Source: Pyropia yezoensis (taxonomy: Eukaryota > Rhodophyta > Bangiophyceae > Bangiales > Bangiaceae). From it: a stretch of DNA of 64,000 bases. The notes below the pieces were generated by a model. That model searched no databases. It was not told where the DNA came from and was given only the letters and a program-made list of their open reading frames with translations. This document shows positions 1 to 11,467 of the stretch, piece by piece; the first letter of the stretch is position 1, and every line of letters begins with the position of its first letter. A program made the translations under genes and the position numbers. The DNA is taken from the NCBI GenBank assembly GCA_009829735.1, contig CM020620.1:28800951-28864950 (forward strand), written 5' to 3'.

Positions 1-3000
1 GAACTACGTACGGGAGGAATAGGACGTACTTAGGTTCGTCGTCATTTTGCGCTTGCTCGTTAGTCTGTATTCGCTATATTTCACTGTACTCCATACTTCA
101 AGCCAATGGGGCGCTCGGATCCCAGGCCTGGGAGGTCCTCTGACCGCCATGGCCTAGTTTCTAGACATCCCCTTGCAAAAGTGTGAAGTTCCGAGACGGC
201 CGCCTCAGCAGATTGCGGGCTCCACGAGCACGTCGAACTGGAAGGTCGTCCCAGGCGGCTCTTGATTGGAGAGACCCCGTACATATCCATTCCGACCCCA
301 GTCGTCAAGGAAAAAATCGGGTGATCAGCAATATGCGACACTTCCCGAATGTCCTTTGGAACGTAAGTGCCAGATCATGTGAAAAGGAACGGCAGCGAAG
401 GAGGACTACGAAAGAAAAATAGCGGAAAAAGAAGCATAATAGGAAGTTTCTGAGCAAAGCCGAGCTGAAATGACGGGTTCAAGGAAGTGCAAGACTCCAG
501 TGCATTTGACCATGAGTCTTCTGCAAAGAGACACAGTGCAACATTTTTACCGCAACGACGTAGATAGACAGAATTACCCCGTAAGCCAACGCGTATCGCC
601 CGAATGCTACACGTCTGGTCAGGCCGCTTGACGAAAAGGGATAAAGCTTAACAAATAGTTGGCATGGTCACGCACTTTTGTTGGCGTCTGGATTTTGACA
701 CACCCCTCAAGACCAGGGATGGCAGGAATAAAATGTCCAGGTTAGACTACTTTGTTAGTTGTCACCACGTATTTACTTACTAATTGTCTCATCGAGTCTG
801 TTGCACTGTTGAACCTGAGGAGAGCAGGCAATCACATCAGGAATGAACATCATCTCATTGCCACAATGTACATGACTCCAGTCGTCACCACGCCGTCGTA
901 GTGGTAGACTCTATAGATCTACCTCATGAGTTGTTGTCTAGCAGGAGAAAGGGTGTGAGGAGACGATGGTTGACGTCGAGGCGGAAAAGAGGGTCCAAGA
1001 GATCTCATTGGGTGAGGGTAAACATCACTGTCGGCACGTCACATAATGTGGCACGCAGTCGTTCTCGATTTCCTGGAGACTTCGGTCGGGCGACAGCTGT
1101 GGTGGCCGCTCAAAAAGGCCGGGCGCTGGTGTCCTGCTGCGGTGCTCTGGTGCCGGAAGACGTGCAGGTGGCTTTGAAAGTCCGGTGCTTGCTGTGCGCA
1201 GGTACTTGAGAGTCATCGACATTGGTACGTGAAGGCCATCGTCGCTAGATTGTGAAGGCCACTGGACACAAGGCGCTGCCCCTTCAGAGCCTGGTCTTGG
1301 GTACGCGCGCAATCAAGGTGTTTCGTTCAAAAACGGCCCAAAACCCCATGGTTGCCGTACCAACTATATGAGCCAAGGAAATGCACGAAACAGAACGCGC
1401 GGTAGATTTTTCAGTATGCCTCAATAGTACGGCAAGGTTCGGTCTGGCAACGATTTTCAGATCTAGCAATTTCTTGCATTTTGGCTGATGCGTGCAACAG
1501 CAACAGTGTGTTGCAACAATGTCTGAGCCGCTTGTGTCCGATTTCCTGTCATACAATTGGCTGAGAAGCTATTGCGCAGGACTGTCGTGCTGCGCACATC
1601 AGACAATATTTCAGAAGACAGCGTTTGTGAGCGCAAGAGCTCTTCCCGCTCTTCCCCCAGAATCCCTCGGAGACCTCTAATGGCCTTGATGTCATGGAGA
1701 GTGCGGGTGAAGCGGAGCCATTACCGGGAGCGGCGATTACTTGATATGTTATTGAGCCCTTCGTCTGAGATAGTGCTCTCCGTCTCATGACGTGCTGGCG
1801 CTTTGAGCACGCAGTGGGGTCACTGTTCAACCAGTGAGCGCATTCTCGTGCAAGCACGAGCGTTAAAACACGCACACCGGTGGCTTCGAAAGCCCATAGA
1901 ATATCTCATAGAACGCATGCAAGTCGCACAAAGCAATAAACGAAGACAATCGATCATTTTAATCAAAGGCGAATCGCAATTATTGGTTATCTCCATCAGA
2001 CGTAGTGACACACTTTGTTGAACTGATTGCCTTGTCCATGTAAAAGCAGAACTTCCAGACGCTGTCCGCCAGAGAGATTGACAACATGCACCGGGGCAGT
2101 GATCATTTCGACCGTGAGCCGCTTGTTCCGCGCCGTCTTTAAGCTTTTCGTGTCAATTGGCGAATTTCTAGTATTCAAGAATGACCATGTGAGTTGGGGT
2201 ATTTCCGACGATGCATATTGTCCTCAGGGACTGAGACAAACTCTCTCAGATCGGCTTTCAGCCTTCCAGAAGGGCCTCTGGGACAAACTCCTCGACTGAT
2301 GTGTCCCCACTCTACGGAATCGCCGTTGCTCTCTCTCAGTTCGATACAGAGACACGAATCGTGCAGTGGTTCTTTCACAATCTGTACGGATGGGGCTGTT
2401 GACAGTGAAAAGACCTCACCTTCTCAGAAGAAGAGTCAAGGCACCGTGCGGCTCTCTGTGCGACAATAACTGGCTGTTCGAGCAGCAGATCAATCTATTT
2501 GCGTTGTTATTTGTCGCTTTCTCTGCGTAACTCCATTATTGATTGGCCTGGCCGTTGCCGAGCGCCGGGAGTACGATCGTACCCGGGGGCGGGGCCGCAT
2601 GTTGACACTGGCGGGCGGCCGGCGGCGTGACCTCGGCGTGGAGCGTGGGCGGGCCGTCGCCGGGTGCTCTTCGGCTCTTACCGCCCCGCCGCTTCCCACT
2701 GCTGCTCCCCCACGGCCGGAACGACCGTCGTCTTTTGCGTCTGACTCTTCGCCTGATGCTCAGACGACGTCTGGGCCTGTCGGGGTCCTGGACTGGCGGT
2801 TACCTGGGCTACGGCCCTGTGCCGGCGCTTGCGCTGGTGTTGCCCTCTGTGAGGAACGACCCACACTTGGGCAGCCCTCAACGTACTCGTGATGGTGTCA
2901 GAGACCCGTGCCAGCCAATAGGGCGACAGGGTGCGGGGAAGAGGGTGGAGGTGGTGACGGTGGTGGGTCTGGGGAAGAGGACGGCTCGACGTCGGTGGTG

Positions 3001-3104
3001 ATCGAGGGGGTTCAAAGGGTTAAGGTCGTCTTTGGTCTGTGTCTGTGGTTGCCCGTCCGGTCTCCCCCGGTGGCGCCGACACCCACGCACTATATACTAG
3101 CGTC

Positions 3105-3123
3105 GGGGCACCCGAGGTGCCCC
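3105..3123. repeat. Short perfect hairpin
   Basis: GGGGCACC and GGTGCCCC form 8-bp perfect arms around a 3-nt loop, 12 bases downstream of an ACTATATAC sequence. No gene is attached on either side, so the role is unknown. Confidence 0.5.
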
Positions 3124-4472
3124 AAAGCATGCGTTTCCCCGTCGCGCCGCCGGTAGCACAAAAAGGGCCCAAAAACAAAGCATGGCTCTCAGAACAAAGC
3201 ATGGACGGGCGTGCGCACTAAAGGAGTGCAGCCCCAGTTTGCCCCAAACGAAGGGGTCCGGCGTGCGGCGCCTAGTGCGCCGTTCCAGCCGGCCCCAGAC
3301 GCCAGTCGGTCCGAAGGTCCGAGAGGCGTGTAAGCACGGTTCGATCGAGTCGACCGAATCGGCCAGCTGGCTAGCCAGTCACATCGCTGCAATGCTGCAG
3401 CGAGGACAGTCTAAGGGACTCGCCAGCTGTGGCAGATGTGGCTCGTCATGGGTGCTGACGGTGGCGCCTTTCGACAGGCCATGATGGGTTGTCGATGGCT
3501 GCTGTCGTGCGGCCAGCAGACACCGTGAGACAGCGGCTGACTCATCTTGAGTCTGGAAGGTACACCGCGTCATGCCCCAGAATACAAGGAATTGATCCAT
3601 GTTGCCAGGAGTTCGTTCGGCAGGATCTGTAAGGAGAGGTCCCAGATATTATTTCTTAAGTATGAGGCATGGGATTAGAAGGGAAATCCTTATACCCTCC
3701 CTTCCGAGGGGGCAGTGGTGATGGGATCTTTCTCCCGCCTCGCGCCGACCCCTTGCGGGTTCCGGTAAATTTTACACGGTGATGGACCGTGTTCCTGGTG
3801 CCTTGGTGTCTTTTGTGCCTGCCCTCGTCCTGGTCGCAGGGCAACGTGGGGTCGAAGGTACAAGACTCCATGGCGGCGCCAAGTGCGCAACGGAGGACGA
3901 GGAGGACGAGGTACAGTCAATCCCTGGAGGTGACTCGGCACGCGGCAACGGGCAAGAGAGGTGGAGCGCCCTCGCTGTTAGCGCGGGCGAGCGTATTTCT
4001 TCTTCTCTTCGTCTTTGTCTGTCTTGCCGTAACCCAACGAATAAAAAAACACTGTCAATGGCTATGCGGCGCTTGCTTGCTTGTCTGTTACGTTAAGTCA
4101 GTGTCCACGTTGATAAAACTGTCAAACTTTAAGAATCTAGACAGGATGAGTCAGTGCGCGATCGCCATTTGTTGGAAGGGCAATTGTCCGGCCTTGCCCT
4201 GCAGCGAAAGGACAAGGCGCAACATGATTTGTAACTAAGTTCGCATTGTCATGCACTTCGGCTGACACTTGCTGTTGCGTGACGCCCTCCTAGTGCAGCT
4301 TGACATGGATTGTAAAGCCATGTTGTAGAGAAGACCGCATTTGCATTGGACTCGACTTTCAGAGAGATCTATGCATCTGTTGCAGGCCACATCAGAAAGG
4401 CGTTTCTGGACAGCTGCATTTTATGAAGGTTTTCGTTGACAGTGGGTGTCAGCATCGCCCGTGAGTGGCTAT

Positions 4473-4929
4473 GTAGTGCAGTTCCCCGAATTTTGTCTCA
4501 TGGAGACAAGAACAACAGCGTGACAACAAGGTCAGGAGCCAACCACGTGCTGCGAGCTCGCAGCGGACCCATAGCGTGCTGTGGGGCTTTCCTTTTGATC
4601 TGGCGATGATTGGCTGCAGTCGCGGCGGATCTTGTACCGAATGCTGGTTGGTCAGATAGCTGTTGTTTTCACTCACGATCTCGGCGGATTTCCCTCTATC
4701 TCGGCCCAATCCACTCACGAGCACTAGGAGAGGTCGCAGCTAGTTCCTGCGACGCCTGTTCCCTCTTCGATGTGGGCAGAAATATCGAGAAAGTCTCAGA
4801 TCGCACTGCTTCCACACTAACGTGGAGCACTCATTGGCCAGTTTTGCGCCATCTGAGGCATGCCATTGGCCTGTTGTGGGCCTGTTATTGTTATTGTCGC
4901 CATGAGACAAAATTCGGGGTACTGCAATA
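4473..4929. repeat. Imperfect inverted repeat around about 360 bp
   Basis: The left arm (about 4473-4518) reads in reverse complement almost the same as the right arm (about 4882-4929). The shared core is CATGAGACAAAATTCGGGG. About 38 of 47 positions agree, so the arms are diverged. The spacer holds no recognisable coding sequence. This could be a decayed foldback or MITE-type element, but no target-site duplication is evident. Confidence 0.5.
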
Positions 4930-6524
4930 TGTGTACTGCACAGGAAGCTGCGAGATTTATGGGTATCGCTCAGAGGTACTAGCTTCGAAGCGTCTGTTTC
5001 ATCTAAAAGGGCACGAGGCCGAGGTCCATCTTAATCGGTATGCATCTTCGAAACCACGGATGCCACTGAGGAAAAAACAGCTGCAGTGAATAGAGCAGCT
5101 CACGGATCTTCCCATGGCATCAAGACATTGCTCATCATATTCATTTTCGACCGGGTTATGGCTGCAGCATAAAGTATTGGTTGCAGACTTTCAGGGCTGC
5201 TCAGACCTCTCCGGGGTCTCAGAGACAGGGAGAGAGCCGTGTGCTACTTCATCTCGCGAGAATGTCACAGTTTGCATGCGGTCAAGTTGGGTCACAAAAC
5301 GTGGACCGAAGAAAGTGTGCACGAGACGAAGTTTAGTACGTCGGAAAGTGGAGCGTCGGCCTGTGGCCACTTGGCATACTACAGCGTGCGCTTTTTTTCA
5401 GCTTTCTTCGATCTCGCATGGGGGCTGTCAGATACTGTTTCGTTATTTTCGTCATAGCCGCAGCACACATGCAATATGCGTCTTGGACTCAGCGCATTTT
5501 CGTTACTCCTGGGATGCACGGCGCAGTTGCGAGCGGCCTGAAGCGCATGGTGGAGCTGCTCGACCAGCAACACCCATCAACGAGCAGGACCACCATGCTT
5601 TCTGGCCCTCCTTAGGGCATCCACAGAGTCAGAATCGCGGATTTCTTCTATGATTAATTATTCCTGAAGACCGCACTAATGCACCTTTTCGTCTTCGAGA
5701 ATAGACACTAGCTTTCACCAACATCGACCTCGACTTGGATGAGTGACTGGAACGACTGGTATCGAAGAGTATGAACACACACGTATCATCTTGAGATAAA
5801 AGACGCGCCGAGGCTTTCTGTGTTTTGGAAAAGGAGGGCTTAGGTCGCGCCGGAGTTAAAGTAATTGAGTCGCCAACATGGGCCAGACTGAATCTCCCTG
5901 ACATTAGAGGGCTTCGAAAAGAACAGTTTTGTGAGGTATCAACAAAAATGCGTTTGCCATCCTCTGCTTTCTTTCTAATGACGTGTGTGTTTTGGAGTTT
6001 AATATTTGTACTATTGTGCAGGAGCGGAATGGGAAAGGCAGACTCTTTGGAGGAAACGTGAGGCACCCGTTCATCTGTCGTGCACCTGTTGAGAATTTGT
6101 AAAGGTACGGTAGGTACCCTTAGATATTTAAATGTCTACATGACTTGTCGTACCCTTCAGCGGATATCTACGGGCAGACTTGACTTCTTCCCTCAAAGAA
6201 CTGACGCGATGACCTGGTTGACACGTTCCTCTTGTGCTGTACGGAAGGACAATGTTTCCTCTGTGAAGAGAGAGGTCCAGGCAGCGATCACGAGAACACT
6301 GCCCACGCAGCGATCACAAGAGCACTGACCAGCCGTTGGGAAAGATCACTTTGGTGGCCTCGGCGGGTTGTGGCGCTAGCGAGTAGTCAGAGCAGCTGCA
6401 GCTGCGACGAGAGGAGCGGCAGGTACAGTACATATGCCAGCAGGGCGTCTGCTAGGGTAGCCACGGTCTGGGTGGTCACCACCGCCCGCCACTGTGGGAC
6501 AGCTCCTGGCGCGTGCAGTGGTTC

Positions 6525-6530
6525 TATAAG
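6525..6530 (+). promoter_or_regulatory. TATA-like box upstream of the deaminase gene
   Basis: CTATAAGAG lies about 115 bp upstream of the chosen ATG at 6644, a plausible core-promoter distance if the 5' UTR is about 80-90 nt. This rests on position and motif only. Confidence 0.35.
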
Positions 6531-6643
6531 AGGGGGCGCAGTCCACGTGAGGGCTTTAGGTTCCGCTAGGTGCAGCTGCATGTTGAGTGCTCCGTACGGC
6601 AACGCCCAACTGCGTCCTTCACTGTGTCCCCCTCGCGCTCACC

Positions 6644-8212
6644 ATGCTTTCCACCGCCGTTGGCGCCGCCGCCGTGGTCATTGCCGCCCTCTCGGCGGTA
6701 GCATCCCCGGCCGGCGCCGCCACAAACTCCTACGGCCCCACCGGAGTGACGCTTGACGAGAAGATTGCGCACGCGCACTGGCGGTACCGGGACGCGGGCA
6801 AGGTCCTTGCCATCCGGGTCAACACCCGCGATGGGGTCATGATGCGGGGCGAGTGGGAGCGCCGGCTGGCTGCCACGAACGCGACGCTGGCCATGACGCC
6901 TCGGGACTTTGCGGCGCTCAAGGCCCGCCAGGCCGCGATGGTGGCGGCGGAGAAGGCCAAAGCGACGCGTGAGTCGCCCATCAAGCTGGACGCGATCCGG
7001 GGGGACCCGGCAAAGGTCAAGGCGTTTTGCGCGGCTATGCCTCGCGTCGCCATGCTACATATTCACCCCAGTGGCACGCGGGACCTCAAGACCGTCCGGG
7101 AGCTGCTGACTGAGCTGGACCCGTTGGTCAATGGGAGCGCCATCATTGAAGAGGCCAACGATGGCGTCCTAACCACGCTCTACCCCTCTGAGCTTGCCGC
7201 CCTTGAAGCGCTGCCGCTCCAGCGGTACAGCCAGTTTGACGCTGCTGGCAAGCGGACCATTGAGGAGCTCTTCTTCCTGCCAGTCAGCCCAGAGGATCAC
7301 CCCTTCACCCGCTTTGAGGCGCTCTTCTCGATTGCAGACATCCTCCTTGAGCAGGACGACTCTACCAAAGTGTACCTGGAAGAGAAGACGTACGTTGACT
7401 TTGCCAAGCGCGCCGTACGCCTGGGCCTGTCGTATGCTGAGTTCACCAAGGTGGAGATCCCCCCCACCCGCGAGGCGCTCGACCGGTTTGCCGAGCTAAA
7501 GGCGCTCATTAACAAGGAGACGGGCGGGAAGCTGATTGCCAACTGGGTCTTTGCGTTTGTGCGGACCATTGAGCCCACGAGCCTCAACCGCGGGTGGGCG
7601 CGGGAGCTGGTCGACCTCACCAAGGAGAAAGAGGAGGGTTCCATGCGGGGCATTGACCTGCTGGCCAATGAGCTCGACACCCCCGCGCTCGAGACGGCGC
7701 AGGGCATCTACATGCCCGTTGGCGCGGCGCGGCAGGCCGGGGAGATCCGCCTCAAGAGCACGATGCACTCGGGTGAGCTGGGCGACGTGCGCAACGTCCG
7801 CGACGCAATGATCATGGGCGTGGAGCGCGTAGGCCACGGGGTGCTCCTCCGCGAGGACCCGGTGGCGATTGAGTACGCTCGGGCCAACAATGTGGGCATT
7901 GTGTGCTCGCTCGTGTCCAACCGGCTGCTGCGGGTGGAGACCGACTACAGCAACCACCCGTTCCTCACCTTCCTGCGGCTGGGCATCCCCACCAGCCTGT
8001 CGACGGATGATGAGGGCATGTTCCGGACTGATATTGCAAACGAGTGCCGCGTTGCCGTCACCAACACGGACATCCAGTATTCTGAGATGGTGGCACTGTC
8101 GCGCAACTCCGTCTATGAGTCGTTTGCCGGGTCGGCCACGAAGGAGCGGCTGCTGGCCACCCTCGCGGGGGAGCTCAAGGCGTTTGAAGCGTCGTATGGC
8201 AAGACGGGTTGA
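6644..8212 (+). CDS. Secreted adenosine deaminase-like enzyme (ADA/ADGF family)
   Basis: This 522-residue single-exon protein belongs to the metal-dependent adenosine/adenine deaminase family, which hydrolyses adenosine to inosine and ammonia. The family's active-site blocks appear in order: HIH at residues 139-141 (zinc ligands), GIDLLANE near 348, MHSGE with His375 and Glu378, RVGHG with His398, and STDDEG with Asp455-Asp456. All expected metal and catalytic residues are therefore present. The chosen Met has an ACC ATG context and opens a typical signal peptide (hydrophobic Ala/Val core, then SPAGAA). The open frame extends 19 codons upstream but would bury that signal. A signal peptide and a length over 500 residues favour the extracellular ADGF/ADA2 branch over cytosolic ADA of about 350 residues. 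Strong for family, moderate for secretion; substrate is inferred. Confidence 0.85.
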   Translation: MLSTAVGAAAVVIAALSAVASPAGAATNSYGPTGVTLDEKIAHAHWRYRDAGKVLAIRVNTRDGVMMRGEWERRLAATNATLAMTPRDFAALKARQAAMVAAEKAKATRESPIKLDAIRGDPAKVKAFCAAMPRVAMLHIHPSGTRDLKTVRELLTELDPLVNGSAIIEEANDGVLTTLYPSELAALEALPLQRYSQFDAAGKRTIEELFFLPVSPEDHPFTRFEALFSIADILLEQDDSTKVYLEEKTYVDFAKRAVRLGLSYAEFTKVEIPPTREALDRFAELKALINKETGGKLIANWVFAFVRTIEPTSLNRGWARELVDLTKEKEEGSMRGIDLLANELDTPALETAQGIYMPVGAARQAGEIRLKSTMHSGELGDVRNVRDAMIMGVERVGHGVLLREDPVAIEYARANNVGIVCSLVSNRLLRVETDYSNHPFLTFLRLGIPTSLSTDDEGMFRTDIANECRVAVTNTDIQYSEMVALSRNSVYESFAGSATKERLLATLAGELKAFEASYGKTG

Positions 8213-9077
8213 GGGAGAGCGTCACGACGGGTCCTGCCCAGAGGCCGCATAGCACATCCATTATAACCCTCCTGTCTGGTAGTTGAAACACTGTTGGTGT
8301 GGGCGTGCGCCACGTGTACACGGCTACCACCGCCCGGCCGCGCGAGGTGCCGACCGCCCCGTCCAACGTGACAGGAAAAAGCCCAGACGCGGCGGCGTTG
8401 TGTGTGTTGCACCGCTCGCAGCAGACCACGAGCAAAGGTAGCGATGCACGCCCGCGGGAGGGAAGAGCAGCAGCAGCACCCCACCCAGCCGGTCACAGCC
8501 CGCTCGTGCCGGCCGACATGGGCGGTGCCGCGTTTAGATCACCGCGCAGTAAAGGGGGGGGGGGGGGGGGGTGACCCGCGCGGCGCGACGGGCCGACGCC
8601 TGGCGGGGGGGGCGGCGCTGACCAGGACCGCCCCGCGTCCGAGACGCCCCCGTGCGGCCGCTGCGGTAGGTGGGAGGGCGGGGGGCGGGTGGTCCCTTGT
8701 CGCTGTGCGCAGCGAGTGGCCTCCATGGGTCTAGCCACCCGTGATCCGGAGACGTAAATTGGGTCGCAAACAAAGGGACACAAGGAATTTAGTGGTAGGT
8801 TGTCGACTGCTGGACAGTCGCGCCGCCACGGCTGAAGAGCTTCCGGCCTGCCCGTGCTGCCAGCGACCGCACCCCCCTGGAGCGGCGCTGCAGCCCTGGC
8901 CGCTGTTGCCGCCGCCCCCGGGCCGCTGCTGCTGCTGCTGCTGCTGCCGCCGCCGCCGCCACCGCCACCTTTTGCATTACGCTCGCCGTCGCCGCTGCCG
9001 CTGTGCCCGCTGCCCGCCGCCGCGCCCGCTGCCGCCGCCGCCGCCGCCGCAGCCTCGGCCACTGCGAACGCGTGGCC
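8213..9077. other. Spacer between deaminase and CCT1
   Basis: This is the 3' flank of the deaminase gene and the 5' flank of CCT1. It holds an 18-base G run (8554-8571) and, just upstream of the CCT1 start, CTG and CCG triplet runs (about 8925-9060). Long frames here on both strands are open only because of base composition. I see no further gene. Confidence 0.6.
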
Positions 9078-10987
9078 ATGACCTCCCTGCCCATCCGCGG
9101 CACCCGGTCGAGCGGCCAGGACGTGCGGTCGGCGGCGGTGACGGCGTGCATGGCGGTGGCCAACGTGCTGCGGTCTGGCCTTGGCCCGTCTGGCCTCGAC
9201 ACGATGCTCGTGGACGAGCTGGGCGACGTGACCGTCACCAACGACGGCGCGACCATTGTGCGGCTGCTGGACGTGGCCCACCCCGCCGCGCGGGTACTCA
9301 TCGACGTGGCCGGTCGGCAGGACGCCGAGGTGGGCGACGGCACCACCAGCGTGGTGATCCTGGCGGCGGAGCTGCTCCGCCGCGCCAACGCCCTGGTTGC
9401 CGCCAAGATTCACCCCACCAATATCATTGCGGGCTACCGGCTGGCCATGCGGGAGGCGTGCAAGTACATTCGCGACAAGATGGTGTGTTTTGGGGGGCAC
9501 TTGGGGTCTGTGCATTGTGGTTGGCTTTCCGACCAGCGTGGGGCCTGGTCTGGCTTGGTTTCTCTTGCTGTGCAGCCTAAAGACAGTAGTGCTGGACGTG
9601 GACTGACGGGGTGGACGCACAACCACACGCGCGTCGCATTGACACGGTCAGCGTGGTCCGCCGTCGCCTTTGCTCCGTCTCCCTGTGGCCACGGTGCTCC
9701 TCCCCCTCCGCCCCTTTCCCTACTCAACTGGCGTGTCAATTCCCCCCTGAGCGGCAGGCCACGCCCGTCGACAAGATGGGTCGGGAGGTTCTCGTCAACG
9801 CGGCGCGCACGTCGCTGTCTTCCAAAGTTCTTGGCTCCACCGAATCCGCTAGCTTTGCCAACATGGCCGTTGACGCCGTGCAGGCCATCAAGACAGGCGG
9901 CGGCAAGGACGGGGTGCCCGCGTCGTACCCCATCAAGTCCGTGCACGTGCTCAAGTGCACCGGCCAGTCGGCGCGGGAGAGCGAGCTCCTTCCTGGTGTC
10001 GCCCTCAACGGCGGGCGGGCGGCTGCGGGCATGCCCACCCGCGTGTCCCCCGCGCGGGTGGCGTGCCTGGATGTGGACTTGCGGCGGACCAAGATGAAGA
10101 TGGGCGTGCACGTCCAGGTGGCGAACGCGGCAGCACTCAACGCGGCGCAGGAGAAGGAGCTGGACATCACGCGGGACCGTGTGCGGGCGATCCTCGCGTC
10201 GGGCGCCAACGTGGTGGTCACCACCAAGGGCATTGACGACGCGGCGCTCAAGTACTTTGTCGAGGCGGGCGCCATTGCCCTGCGGCGGGTGCCGCTGGCC
10301 GACGTCAAGCGGGTCGCCAAGGCGACGGGCGCGGTGTTGCAGAGCTCCCTCGCCGACCTGTCGGGCGCCGAGTCGCTCGACGCCTCCCAGCTGGGCGCCG
10401 CGGAGGAGGCGGCCGAACGTCGCGTCCGAGACGACACCGTCACCGTCCTGAGTGGTTGCCGCTCAACGGCCGCGTGTTCGGTGCTGCTGCGGGGGCCCAA
10501 TGAGGCCATGTGCGACGAGATGGCGCGCTCCTTCCACGACGCGGTGTGCGTCGTCAAGCGGACGCTCGAGTCGGGCACGGTGGTGCCCGGCGGCGGCGCC
10601 GTCGAGGCCGCCCTCTCCGTCTACCTCGACAACTTTGCGACGATGCTGGGCTCCCGCGAGCAGCTGGCCATTGCCGCCTTTGCCGAGGCGCTGCTGGTCA
10701 TCCCCAAAACGCTGGCGGTCAACGCGGCGCTCGATGCGACGGAACTAATTGCCCGCCTGCGGGCGGTGCACAACGTGGCGCAGACGCGGGAGGGGAAGGC
10801 GGGGCTCGCCCACGCGGGCCTCGACTTGACGCGGGGGGTGGTGTGCAATAGCAGCCGGGCGGGGGTGGTGGAGCCGGCGCTGTCCAAGATTAAGTCCATC
10901 CAGTTTGCTGCAGAGGCGGCCGTCACCATCCTGCGCATCGACGACGAAGTCATCCTGACACGTCAGGATGCCGACCCAGAAGGCTGA
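9078..10987 (+). CDS. CCT1: T-complex protein 1 subunit alpha (CCT1), two exons
   Basis: This is the alpha subunit of the cytosolic group II chaperonin TRiC/CCT, which folds actin, tubulin and other proteins using ATP. Exons 9078-9482 and 9758-10987 join in phase 0 to give 544 residues, the normal CCT1 length. The intron (275 bp) starts GTGTGT and ends GGCAG, and the joined protein reads through the expected CCT1 sequence without gap. Nucleotide-binding blocks are intact: GPSGLD near 41, NDGAT at 55-59 and GDGTT at 86-90. Downstream, TTKGIDD, KYFVEAGAIA, KRTLES, PGGGAVE and SREQLAIAAFAEALL match CCT1 rather than other subunits. The ATG at 9078 (GGCC ATG A) sits where CCT1 normally begins, so the upstream open frame is not used. 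The gene ends tail to tail with the syntaxin gene. Confidence 0.95.
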
Positions 10988-11467
10988 GTGGCGGCAACCC
11001 CAACGCCCGGTGCCGCTCCTCTGGGAACCGCTTGACTGCCGTGGCGGTGACCGCCGCTGGTGGTGGTGACTGCCGTGGCGGTGGCCGCCGCTGACGGTGG
11101 CCGCTGCTCTTCCCCTCACCCATCTCCCCCCCTCCGTCGTTCCCCTTTCACCCACTCCCCTGAGCCTTCACTCCTCGGGCGGCGGTGGCCACCGGGGCAG
11201 TTTGGCGGGACCGGCCGAGCTTGACTTTTGCGCTGGCCGAGCGTCGGGCGACGGCCCGAGGCGCCCCACGCGCTCCCAAGAGGGGCCGCCGCGGCCGCCC
11301 GAGCAGGGAATGAGGAGGCGGTTGAGTAAGAACGAGAGCCGCGAGAGTGCAGACCCGCGACCAATCATGCCCCCGTCCCCTCAATATCCATGGTTTGGTA
11401 AGGTGCCCCGCGCCCAGCCACCGCCGTCCGTCGCTGTCTTCCCTCTCATTCCACCCCCCCGCCAGCG
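10988..11467. other. Convergent spacer between CCT1 and syntaxin
   Basis: This holds the 3' ends of both genes. About 11039-11100 contains imperfect GTGGCGGTGACCGCCGCT-like repeats. No coding sequence is visible. Confidence 0.5.

Larger units (their letters stand above)
1..6520. other. Lower-GC region with no supportable gene
   Basis: Base composition here is close to balanced, apart from a GC-rich patch near 2540-3160, whereas the host genes that follow are strongly GC-rich. Every open frame is short (under about 180 residues) and none shows a domain I recognise. The frame at 3789-4238 has one hydrophobic stretch (about residues 64-85) but nothing else gene-like. Poorly conserved internal repeats, such as two related copies of a GGGACAAACTC-like segment near 2230 and 2278, suggest decayed repetitive DNA. 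I could not assign the remains to a family. Confidence 0.6.

Noticed and set aside
81-341. Minus-strand frame with a vague integrase-like feel
   Set aside because: Too short and no diagnostic motif; assigning it to a retroelement would be guesswork.
3330-3365. GGTTCGATC stretch resembling a tRNA T-loop
   Set aside because: No acceptor stem or anticodon arm could be fitted. No tRNA, rRNA or CRISPR array was found in the window.
6422-6432. Recurring TACAGTACA/TGTACTGTA motif near 6425, 13103, 35965 and 48186
   Set aside because: It is short and palindromic-like and sits at inconsistent positions relative to genes; chance is likely.
8493-9626. 377-residue minus-strand frame over the CCT1 5' exon
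   Set aside because: It is the antisense shadow of a well-supported CCT1 exon plus triplet repeats.
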